NCBI GenBank assembly: GCA_903925745.1
Contig: CAIYGQ010000025.1
Span: 1-34,335 of the forward strand
Source: an uncultured Actinomycetes bacterium
GTDB lineage: Bacteria; Actinomycetota; Acidimicrobiia; Acidimicrobiales; Microtrichaceae
Direction: 5' to 3'
Length of the DNA: 34,335 nucleotides
Every line of letters starts with the position of its first letter. Within the stretch, counting starts at the first letter, position 1. A model generated the notes under the pieces. The model was not told the origin of the DNA, did no database searches, and saw nothing but the letters and a program-made list of their open reading frames with translations. Below are positions 22,455 to 29,522 of the stretch, one piece after another. The translations under genes and the position numbers were made by a program.

Positions 22455-23981
22455 TCAGCCGCCCACGTCGGCGGCGTAGGCGTCCAGCGCCGTCTGGAAC
22501 TTGGCGTTGGCACCGTCGAGCGCGGCCTGGATCGGCGCGTTCGACAGCATCACGTTGTCCATCGCGGCCCTGATCTCGGTGCGGAACGAGTTGTAGGGGC
22601 CGATCACCGGCCCGGGGACCTCGGGGTCGAGCGACTTCAGGCTCTCGTAGGCGACGCTCAGACCCTGGCCCTTCGGCGTGGTGTTGAACTCCTGCTGGAG
22701 CACCGGGTCGTCGGCGGCGGACTGCAGGATGGGCAGGTACGAACCCTGGAGGGTCCACGCGACCTGGTTGGGGGTCTGCAGGAAGAACTCGAGGAAGTCC
22801 CAGCGCGCCGCCACCGTGGCGTCATCGGTGCCGTCCACCAGGTACCAGGCTGACCCGCCGATCTGGCCCTTGCCGGCGCCGGTCAGCCCCGGGGTCGGGC
22901 CGAAGGAGATCCGGAGGCTCTGGTCGACGTCGGCGTTGACGCCCTCGGAGGACAGGGCCGACTCGTCCACCTGTCCCGACAGGAGCGCGGCAACGGTCGA
23001 GATCGCCGTCGAGGTCTGGATCAGCATGGCCGAGGTCTTGTTGTTGATGGCCAGGTACTCGTCGACGCCGCTGGCGGTCGACGGGATCGCCTTCAACAGG
23101 CCGTCAGCGACCATGCCCTGGAGCCACTCCATGATCTGCGTGGTGGTCGGCTGGAGCAGCTCGGACTGGGTCGCCAGCGCGGCCCGGCCGTTCTCGTTGT
23201 TGACGAGCGCCTTGTCGTCGCCGGTCATCCAGTGCTCCAGGTACCAGGAGTCGACCTTCATCACGAGTGGCGCCTGCAGGCCGGGGATGTTCGCCGCCTT
23301 CAACTGCTCGGCGGTCGTCCGCAGCTCGTCCAGCGTGCCGGGGAGCTTGGTGGGGTCGAGGCCGGCGGCCTTCAGGATGTTCTCGTTGGCGTAGAGCACC
23401 GGGGTGGACACGCTGAACGCGCCGGGCCACAGCACGCCGTCGACGGTGTAGGCCGCGGTGACGGCCGGCAGGATCGCGTCGTAGACCGACGCGGCGTCCG
23501 GGTCGGCGGCGATGCAGGCGGCGGCGGGCACCACGGTCCCGGAGTCGATCATGAACTGGGTCGTGGTGTCCTCGGTGAGCACGATGTCGGGCAGCGACGC
23601 CGGGTCGGCGAGCCGGTCCTCGTACTTCTTGAGCAGCTCCTCGTAGGAGCCCTGGGACTCGACGACCACCTGCACCTTCGGCTGCGACGCGTTGTACTTG
23701 GCGGCGAGCTCCTCCAGGGTGGTCTTCGTCAGGCCCGCGTAGGCGTGCCACAGCGTGACCTGCACCGGACCGGTCGCCGACTCGAGCGCCGCCAGCGGGC
23801 ACTGCGCCGGGTCGACCTGCGCCGCCGACTCCTCGCCGCCGGAACCGCCGGAGCCGCCCGATCCGTCGCCGGACTCGCTGCCGCCACCGCAGGCGGCCGC
23901 GACCAGGGCGAGGGCCGCCACGGCGGCGACCCACCAACGTGACCGGCGTCGCAGGTGGAGTGGTGCGGGGGTTGGGTGCAT
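22455..23981 (-). CDS. UgpB-like ABC transporter substrate-binding lipoprotein
   Basis: 508 residues from ATG 23981, with AGGAG six bases upstream. The signal ends in a lipobox (ALVAAAC), followed by a Gly/Ser spacer. The mature protein is a family-1 extracellular solute-binding protein. Stretches match UgpB of the glycerol-3-phosphate importer: VTLWHAYAGLTKTTLEELA, KYNASQPKVQVVVESQGSY, FSVSTPVLYANENILKAAGL, then IGGSAWYLVDG, DFLEFFLQTP and GSYLPI. It is the last gene of a four-gene importer (ATPase, two permeases, binding protein). Substrate is glycerol-3-phosphate/glycerophosphodiester or a sugar; UgpB likeness is by eye, so specificity is open. Confidence 0.9.
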   Translation of the reverse strand: MHPTPAPLHLRRRSRWWVAAVAALALVAAACGGGSESGDGSGGSGGSGGEESAAQVDPAQCPLAALESATGPVQVTLWHAYAGLTKTTLEELAAKYNASQPKVQVVVESQGSYEELLKKYEDRLADPASLPDIVLTEDTTTQFMIDSGTVVPAAACIAADPDAASVYDAILPAVTAAYTVDGVLWPGAFSVSTPVLYANENILKAAGLDPTKLPGTLDELRTTAEQLKAANIPGLQAPLVMKVDSWYLEHWMTGDDKALVNNENGRAALATQSELLQPTTTQIMEWLQGMVADGLLKAIPSTASGVDEYLAINNKTSAMLIQTSTAISTVAALLSGQVDESALSSEGVNADVDQSLRISFGPTPGLTGAGKGQIGGSAWYLVDGTDDATVAARWDFLEFFLQTPNQVAWTLQGSYLPILQSAADDPVLQQEFNTTPKGQGLSVAYESLKSLDPEVPGPVIGPYNSFRTEIRAAMDNVMLSNAPIQAALDGANAKFQTALDAYAADVGG

Positions 23982-24016
23982 GGGGTGCTCCTGTGTGGTC
24001 GGGGGTGGGTGCACTC

Positions 24017-24919
24017 TCAGCCCTTGACGGCCCCGGCCGTGAGGCCGCGGATCATCTGGCGCTGGAAGAAGATGAGCAGGGCGAGCAGGGGAAGGGCGGC
24101 CAGGATCGCGGCGGCGAACCCGATGTTCAACCGGTCGACCCGGTCGGAGCCGATGCTGCGCAGCGCGACCTGGACGGTCTGCCAGGTCCGCTGGTCGGTG
24201 GAGAACCGCGGCCACACGTACTGGTTCCAGGCGCCCAGGAAGGCGATGACGACGAAGCTCCCGATGATCGGCTTGGTCATGGGGACCGCCACCCTGAACA
24301 GGAACCGCATGTGTCCGTACCCGTCGAGCTGGCTCGCGTCGAGGAGGTCGCGGGGGACGCCGGCGAAGCCCTGGCGGATCAGGAAGATGCCGAAGGCCGT
24401 CGCCAGGAACGGCACGGTGAGCCCCTCGAGGCTGTTGAGCCAGCCCAGGTTCCGGACGGTCTCCAGGTTCGAGATCAACGTGACCTCGATCGGCAGGAGC
24501 AGGGTCCCGATCACCACGACGAAGGCGACCGTCTTGCCGGGGAAGTCCAGGAACGCGAACGCGTAGGCGGCCAGGACGGAGGTGAACAGCTGGACCAGGA
24601 CGATGATCGTCGTGACGATCAGGGACAGCGTCATGGCCCGCCCCAGGTCGGCCTCGGTGAACGCCTTGACGAAGACGTCCCACTCGATGTCCACCGGCCG
24701 GAGCGGCTGTCCCTGGGCGACGTACTGGAGCGGGTTCGACAGGGCCCGCAGGACCAGCATGTAGATGGGGAACAGGATGATGAGGGACAGGGCGCTCAGG
24801 ACCACGTACCACCCGATGTCGGCGGGTCGGATCCGGCGCCGGGGGCGCCCGTCCGCCGTGCCGGTCACGGTGCCGGTCGGGGCGTCGGTCGGGCCGTCGA
24901 TCGGGAGGTCAGTCGCCAT
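24017..24919 (-). CDS. ABC transporter permease, MalG/UgpE type
   Basis: 300 residues; ATG 24919, overlapping the previous permease by 11 bp. Six transmembrane helices after an N-terminal Thr/Pro-rich tail of about 30 residues. The CUT1 cytoplasmic loop (EAA motif) reads DASQLDGYGHMRFLFRVAVP, which docks on the ATPase. Helix 1 ends in ALSLIILFPIYMLVLRALSN, typical of MalG/UgpE. It forms the inner-membrane channel together with the gene upstream; the binding protein gene begins 36 bp downstream. Confidence 0.93.
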   Translation of the reverse strand: MATDLPIDGPTDAPTGTVTGTADGRPRRRIRPADIGWYVVLSALSLIILFPIYMLVLRALSNPLQYVAQGQPLRPVDIEWDVFVKAFTEADLGRAMTLSLIVTTIIVLVQLFTSVLAAYAFAFLDFPGKTVAFVVVIGTLLLPIEVTLISNLETVRNLGWLNSLEGLTVPFLATAFGIFLIRQGFAGVPRDLLDASQLDGYGHMRFLFRVAVPMTKPIIGSFVVIAFLGAWNQYVWPRFSTDQRTWQTVQVALRSIGSDRVDRLNIGFAAAILAALPLLALLIFFQRQMIRGLTAGAVKG

Positions 24920-25847
24920 AGTGCACCCGCTTGGAGAGCAGGGAGTACTGCACCGCGGCCACGATGGCCGTGAGCGCGAAGAGTCCGATCGAGAGGCCGG
25001 CCCGGACGTCGAGTGACCGGGTGCCCTTGGGGTCAGCGATCTTGTAGAGCAGCGTCTCGGTGCTGTCGCCCGGCCCGCCGCCGGTGAGGAACTCGATCTG
25101 GGCGTAGGCCTGCAACGCGCTGATGACCAGCACGACCGCCAGGAACAGCAGCGCCGGCGAGATGAGCGGCACCGTGATGCGGAAGAAGCGCCGGGTGGCG
25201 CTGAAGCCGTCGAGTGTGGCGGCCTCGGTGAGTTCGTCGGGGACGGCCTGCAGGGCGGCCAGGATCACGATGAAGGTGAGTCCCAGGTTCTGCCACACGG
25301 TCGTGAGCGCGACCGAGAACATGGCCGAGCGTGGGTTGTTGAGGCTCAGCCACGGGACGTCCTTGAAGTAGCCGACCTCGGGGTTGACGAGCGTGAAGAA
25401 CACCACCGAGGCCACGGCGACCGAGGTGGCGACGGTGGAGGAGAAGATCGTCTGGAAGATCTTGATGCCCTTCAACCGCCGGTGGGCCGCGACGGCGAGC
25501 AGGACGCCGAGCACCAGGCCCAGCGGCACCGTGTAGACCATGAACTGGAACGAGTGGAGGAGCCCGGAGGTGAAGTCGCTGCTCCGGAGCGTGTCCCAGC
25601 GTTGGCCGAATCCGACCCAGGTGGCCTCCTTGTTCCGGAACCGTGGCTGGCGGTGCGTGGCGTACCAGAACAGTCGGTAGAGCGGGTAGTAGGAGAAGGC
25701 CGCGAACAACAACACCGCGGGCGCCAGGAAGGCGTACGCCATCAATGCGTCGCGGCCCCGTCGGCCGCCCCCCCGGCGCCGTCCGCCGGTTCCGGCCGGG
25801 ACGGCCAGGTCCTCGGCTGCGGCCTCGGCGGTGGGCAGGTCGCTCAC
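24909..25847 (-). CDS. ABC transporter permease, MalF/UgpA type
   Basis: 312 residues; GTG 25847, seven bases after the ATPase gene. An Arg/Gly-rich cytoplasmic N-terminus (GGRRRGGGRRGRDAL) is followed by six transmembrane helices. The FAAFSYYPLYRLFWYATH opening segment and the EAA loop EAATLDGFSATRRFFRITVP are characteristic of CUT1 MalF/UgpA subunits. FLTGGGPGDSTETLLYKI is the usual periplasmic loop. Pairs with the MalG/UgpE-like permease in one importer. Confidence 0.93.
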   Translation of the reverse strand: MSDLPTAEAAAEDLAVPAGTGGRRRGGGRRGRDALMAYAFLAPAVLLFAAFSYYPLYRLFWYATHRQPRFRNKEATWVGFGQRWDTLRSSDFTSGLLHSFQFMVYTVPLGLVLGVLLAVAAHRRLKGIKIFQTIFSSTVATSVAVASVVFFTLVNPEVGYFKDVPWLSLNNPRSAMFSVALTTVWQNLGLTFIVILAALQAVPDELTEAATLDGFSATRRFFRITVPLISPALLFLAVVLVISALQAYAQIEFLTGGGPGDSTETLLYKIADPKGTRSLDVRAGLSIGLFALTAIVAAVQYSLLSKRVHYGD

Positions 25848-25854
25848 GGTGCGG

Positions 25855-26937
25855 TCAGTTCGTCCGCCACGTCGTGGCCCGGTCGAAGAGGTGGACCCGC
25901 TCGGCGTCGACGGTCAGGTGGACGGTCTCGCCGGGTCGGACGTCGGGCCCGTCGCTCGGCTCGCGCACCACGAGCCGCTCACCGCCGCAGCGGACGATCA
26001 CGTGGCGCTCGTGGCCGAGCAGCTCGACGTTCTCGGCGGTGCCCTGCAGGTGCGACGGTGCCGTGGCGACGTGGAGGTGCTCCGGTCGGATCCCTGCGAC
26101 CACCTCGACGCCCTCACGGGCCGACCCCGGGTCGCTGACCGGCACGACACCGGTCTCGGTCCGCACTGCGGCGCCATCCGGGGCGTTGACCGCGACCCCG
26201 GGGAGGGTGTTCATGGGTGGGCTGCCGATGAAGCCGGCGACGAACAGGTTGGCCGGCCGCTCGTAGACCGCCTGGGGCTCGCCGACCTGCTGCAGCCGCC
26301 CGTCGCTCATGATCGCGATCCGGTCCGCCATCGTCATGGCCTCCACCTGGTCGTGGGTGACGTAGACGAACGTCGTGCCCAGCCGGCGGTGCAGCTCGAC
26401 CAGCTCGAGTCGCGTCTGGGTGCGGAGCTTGGCGTCCAGGTTGGACAGCGGCTCGTCCATCAGGAACACCTCGGGGCGCCGCACGATCGCCCGGGCGAGT
26501 GCGACCCGTTGCCGCTGGCCGCCCGACAGCTCGCCGGGTTTGCGCCCCAGGTACTCGGTGAGCCCCAGTGTGTCGGCCGCCTCGGCGACACGTTGTGAAC
26601 GCTCGCCGGCCTCCACCCGCGCGTTCCGGTTCGCGACCAGCGGGGACTCGATGTTCTGCGCCACGGTCATGTGCGGGTACAGCGCGTAGCTCTGGAACAC
26701 CATGGCGATGTCACGGTCCCGGGGCGGAACGTCGTTGACGACCCGGTCACCGATGCTGAGCGTGCCGCCGCTGATCTCCTCGAGTCCGGCGATCATCCGG
26801 AGTGCGGTGGACTTCCCGCAGCCCGATGGTCCGAGCAGGACCATGAACTCTCCGTCGAGCACCTGCAGGCTCAGGTCCTCGACGGCGACGACGTCACCGA
26901 AGCGCTTGGTGATCCCCGCGAAGCTGACTCCGCTCAC
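25855..26937 (-). CDS. ABC transporter ATPase, UgpC/MsmK/MalK type
   Basis: 360 residues from GTG 26937. Nucleotide-binding domain: Walker A GPSGCGKST (about 37-45), Q-loop MVFQSYALYPHMTV, signature LSGGQRQRVALARA, Walker B VFLMDEPLSNLDAK, and switch His in VTHDQVEAM. The C-terminal ~120 residues form the TOBE/OB regulatory domain typical of CUT1 ATPases (GIRPEHLHVA, VELLGHERHVIV). In UgpC and MsmK such ATPases may serve several importers. It is the first gene of this importer operon, an unusual but known order. Confidence 0.94.
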   Translation of the reverse strand: MSGVSFAGITKRFGDVVAVEDLSLQVLDGEFMVLLGPSGCGKSTALRMIAGLEEISGGTLSIGDRVVNDVPPRDRDIAMVFQSYALYPHMTVAQNIESPLVANRNARVEAGERSQRVAEAADTLGLTEYLGRKPGELSGGQRQRVALARAIVRRPEVFLMDEPLSNLDAKLRTQTRLELVELHRRLGTTFVYVTHDQVEAMTMADRIAIMSDGRLQQVGEPQAVYERPANLFVAGFIGSPPMNTLPGVAVNAPDGAAVRTETGVVPVSDPGSAREGVEVVAGIRPEHLHVATAPSHLQGTAENVELLGHERHVIVRCGGERLVVREPSDGPDVRPGETVHLTVDAERVHLFDRATTWRTN

Positions 26938-27034
26938 GGTCGGTCCCCGTTCGTCCCCGACTCGTCCCCAGTTGGCACGTTGGTGCTCGCTCCCTGCATC
27001 GTCCCGGCCGCCCGGTCCGTTCCCGGTGCGCCGC

Positions 27035-27064
27035 AGGATAGGCGAGCATCCGACCGTCCGTCAG
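27035..27064 (-). promoter_or_regulatory. Candidate promoter of the ABC importer operon
   Basis: On the minus strand CTGACG (27064-27059) is followed after 18 nt by TATCCT (27040-27035); 4/6 matches to each consensus hexamer. It overlaps the stop of the upstream gene and gives a leader of about 90 nt. That leader contains three spaced GGGGAC repeats just before the start codon. Confidence 0.4.
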
Positions 27065-27966
27065 CGGCAGCGGCGACGCACCTCCCGGAACCCGGCGAGG
27101 GCCGGAGCCCTGTTCGCCAGGAGTTCACCCTCGAGCCACTCGGGCGACGGCAGGCCGCCCAGGTACCACCGGCCGAACGTCGTGGCGTCCATCCAGTCGG
27201 CGTCGGATGGACGCAGGTCGACGACGTGGGATCCGGTGGCGACCCGGCGCCGGAGCGACTCCCAGCGTGACGGCGCGTCGACGGCGGTGGTCCACTCGGC
27301 GATCGACTCCGGGGAAGGCGGCGGGTGCTCGAGTGGTGACGTCGACGGGTGGGACGACACCGCGGGGTGCAGGGCCGCGGCCCGTGGCCAGGTGAGGGGG
27401 CCTCCGGCCCTGAGCGCGGCGGCCAGTCCGGCACACCACACCCCGAGCACCAAGCGGCCGAAGGGGGGAGGCGGACCGGGTGCGGCCAGCCCCAGCACGC
27501 GGTGGAGGGCGTCGACGAGCAACCCGGACGCGTCGTCGTCCTCGACGAGCACGTGTCCGTCGGCTGCCGACCGGACCCGGCTGCGGAATCGGCCGTCGGC
27601 ATCGACGGCCACCTCCACCCGGACCCGGTGTGGGGCTGCGTCCGTGTCGGCCCGACCGGTCAGGGCCACCGCGACCGCCTGCGTCCCGGGCGGGGCCAGC
27701 AGGCCGAACAGGTCGGTGGTGGAGGCCCGGCCGCCGGGACGGAGCGGCCGGATGAACAGGGCGCCCGGGCCGGGCGCCTGCCCGGCGTGGGGGGTCCGGG
27801 CGTGGGGGGTCCGGGTGTGGGGGGTCCGGGTGTGGGGGGTGGCGGCGTCCCGCCGCGGCCGCCCGATCGGGCCTGCGATCAGGATGCCGGGTTCGAGCTC
27901 GGCCACCAGCCCGAGCAGGTGCCAGGCGTCCGGGTGGGGGATCGAGGGGTCATCGGCGGGGTCCAC
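27061..27966 (-). CDS. Hypothetical protein with RTPHx repeat
   Basis: 301 residues from GTG 27966. The amino-terminus (HPDAWHLLGLVAELEPGILIAGPIG) precedes a short tandem repeat of RTPHT/RTPHA (about residues 43-61). A mixed alpha/beta region follows, with VRVEVAVDADGRFRSRVRSA, LFIRPLRPGG and FGRWYLGGLPSPEW. There is no signal peptide or membrane helix. I do not recognise the family. It lies 40 bp after the exonuclease gene and is probably cotranscribed with it and the DUF429 gene. That context (nuclease, RNase-H-like) suggests nothing specific. Confidence 0.7.
   Translation of the reverse strand: MDPADDPSIPHPDAWHLLGLVAELEPGILIAGPIGRPRRDAATPHTRTPHTRTPHARTPHAGQAPGPGALFIRPLRPGGRASTTDLFGLLAPPGTQAVAVALTGRADTDAAPHRVRVEVAVDADGRFRSRVRSAADGHVLVEDDDASGLLVDALHRVLGLAAPGPPPPFGRLVLGVWCAGLAAALRAGGPLTWPRAAALHPAVSSHPSTSPLEHPPPSPESIAEWTTAVDAPSRWESLRRRVATGSHVVDLRPSDADWMDATTFGRWYLGGLPSPEWLEGELLANRAPALAGFREVRRRCR
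27787..27840 (-). repeat. 15-bp in-frame tandem repeat
   Basis: About 3.6 copies of GTGGGGGGTCCGGGC/T at 27787-27801, 27802-27816, 27817-27831 and a partial copy from 27832. On the minus strand it encodes RTPHT/RTPHA pentapeptides inside the hypothetical gene. The period keeps the frame. Confidence 0.9.
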
Positions 27967-28005
27967 GGTCGGCGCCGGCCATGGTCGCGGTCCGGGGCCG
28001 CTCTG

Positions 28006-28635
28006 TCAGTCCTCCGGCCCGGGTCGCGGTGCCCGGTCCACCCATCCGGCGACCGCCGGCCACCGTCGGTCGACCAGCGCCACCGCCAACCGGGCATCGC
28101 TCAGCACGTAGGCCCGGAGCTCGTCGGCGTCGAGCTCGTGGATGCGTCGGCGGTCCACCTCGACCGGCCGCTCGCCCACCAGGCGAGCCAGGGGCTTCAG
28201 CGCACAGCTCAGGCCGAGGGTCCGGCCGACGTCGGCCCGGTAGGGACGCAGCCCGTCGAGGTGTCGGTGCCCGTGCCAGGTGGCCTCGCCGGTGTCACCG
28301 TCGATCCGCAGACCGATGGGCACCCCGAGCAGCTCGGCCCGACGACGCAGGAACGGGAGGTCGAAGCCACGGCCGTTCCAGGTGACCAGCACGCCGGGCG
28401 GGAGCGCAGCCAGGAGCTCGTCGAGGTCCGCGAGCAGTTCGGGCTCGCCGCTCCCGCGGGGCTCGACGACCCGGGCGACCCCGGGTCCGACCACGGCCAC
28501 GGCGACCACCGACGACCGCTCCGGGTCGAGTCCGTCCGAGGTCGTGTCGGTCTCGATGTCGAGCCCGTACCTGGGCGCTGTGGCCAGGCCGGATCCGTCC
28601 GGCGCAACCCGGGTCACCTCGCCGTCCTCCAGCAC
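28006..28635 (-). CDS. DEDD-family 3'-5' exonuclease-like protein
   Basis: 209 residues from GTG 28635, which looks leaderless. Motifs: ExoI YGLDIETDTTSDGLD (Asp and Glu), ExoII LVTWNGRGFDLPFLRRR (Asp), ExoIII YVLSDARLAVAL (Tyr and Asp). All four metal-binding acids of a DnaQ-like fold are present, in the arrangement of the PolB-type/RNase-D-like ribonuclease-H exonucleases. No polymerase domain is attached, so it is a stand-alone nuclease for DNA or RNA; substrate unknown. Followed by the unknown protein, preceded by the DUF429 gene 43 bp away. Confidence 0.85.
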   Translation of the reverse strand: MLEDGEVTRVAPDGSGLATAPRYGLDIETDTTSDGLDPERSSVVAVAVVGPGVARVVEPRGSGEPELLADLDELLAALPPGVLVTWNGRGFDLPFLRRRAELLGVPIGLRIDGDTGEATWHGHRHLDGLRPYRADVGRTLGLSCALKPLARLVGERPVEVDRRRIHELDADELRAYVLSDARLAVALVDRRWPAVAGWVDRAPRPGPED

Positions 28636-28641
28636 GGTCGC

Positions 28642-28647
28642 ATGCTA
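28642..28647 (-). promoter_or_regulatory. -10 element of a leaderless start (exonuclease)
   Basis: TAGCAT on the minus strand (28647-28642), then 6 nt, then GTG 28635: the same spacing as at 16198 and 29417. Confidence 0.4.
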
Positions 28648-28678
28648 CGGGTGCGCTGCGACGGGTCCCGCTGCGCGT

Positions 28679-29410
28679 TCAGCCCCGGATGCGCACCAGG
28701 CGGCCGGCCCGGTCGCGCCGGCCACCACCCAGTTCGACGACCGAACCGTCCCGGATCCACGCGGCGGCCCGAACCGCCAGCACGAGTGCGTCCAGCACGT
28801 CGTCGGCGGCCGATCCGGTGGGCACGGCCGTCGGCCGCGTCCAGCGGCGATCGACCGTCCGGTGGAGCACGGCCAGGCGTTCCCGACGTCCTGCGACCGT
28901 CCGCTTCGGATGCCGCATGGGGGCCCCGGCCAGGGTCGCGAAGGCCAGCTCCGGGTGCGTCTCGACGACCCGATCGGCCCGACGGGGACCCACGATGTCG
29001 AGCGCCGCGTCGAGCTCGGCGATCTTCGGCACCAGGTTCCAGCTCTGCAGCGACAACCCCGAACCGGTGGCCCTCCGCTGGCGCGCCAGGGCGTCGTCGA
29101 AGGTGACTGCACCCAGGACCTCCCGCACCGGCGAGGGGAAGACCGAGCTGCGACGGGGGCCGAGCCGCTCTCGGCAGTCCCGGTCGCAGTCACGAGGCCC
29201 GTCGTCGAGCAGTCCGACCGGCATGTCCACCGCGACGACCGACAACGACCGGTCTCGCACGGTGTGCTCGATGCCGACCTCGACCACGATCGAGTCGATC
29301 GAGAAGGGCTCCACCGTCGCCGTCGCCACCACCCACCCACGGCGGCAGCCGTCGACGCCGGCCACCAACGTCGGCCCGGTCGTGCGGGCGGACCGGGATC
29401 TGGACGGCAC
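28679..29410 (-). CDS. DUF429 (RNase-H-like) protein
   Basis: 243 residues from GTG 29410. After ~14 leading residues it reads VAGVDGCRRGWVVA, followed by VVAVDMPVGLLDDGPRDCDR, PSPVREVL, WNLVPKIAELD, ETHPELAFATLAG and DDVLDALVLAVRAAAW. These are the DUF429 signatures: paired Asp in strand 1 (GVDGC) and strand 4 (DMPVGL), the E-x-HPE segment, and the C-terminal DALxLA helix. The fold is predicted to be RNase-H-like, but no activity has been demonstrated to my knowledge. The start lies in the left arm of a 31-bp inverted repeat. Confidence 0.9.
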   Translation of the reverse strand: MPSRSRSARTTGPTLVAGVDGCRRGWVVATATVEPFSIDSIVVEVGIEHTVRDRSLSVVAVDMPVGLLDDGPRDCDRDCRERLGPRRSSVFPSPVREVLGAVTFDDALARQRRATGSGLSLQSWNLVPKIAELDAALDIVGPRRADRVVETHPELAFATLAGAPMRHPKRTVAGRRERLAVLHRTVDRRWTRPTAVPTGSAADDVLDALVLAVRAAAWIRDGSVVELGGGRRDRAGRLVRIRG

Positions 29411-29435
29411 CCGACCAGCCTACGGTCGGGTGCCG
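29405..29435. promoter_or_regulatory. 31-bp inverted repeat overlapping divergent -10 elements
   Basis: Perfect 12-bp arms CGGCACCCGACC (29405-29416) and GGTCGGGTGCCG (29424-29435) flank AGCCTAC. On minus, TAGGCT (29422-29417) ends 6 nt before GTG 29410. On plus, TACGGT (29421-29426) shares the same TA. It could be an operator controlling the DUF429/metG pair, or an mRNA hairpin. A second plus -10-like TACGAT lies at 29465-29470. Confidence 0.55.
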
Positions 29436-29522
29436 GGTGGTCCGGGTCGGACGGGGACGACCGGTACGATCGAGCGGCCGGTGAACGCCGCCGGTCGCCC
29501 GTCGCCGAGGAGCCCGCCGTCC

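Noticed and set aside
29481-29522. metG start at GTG 29481
   Set aside because: In frame and near a -10-like TACGAT, but the 14 extra residues are not part of known MetRS N-termini; kept only as an alternative.
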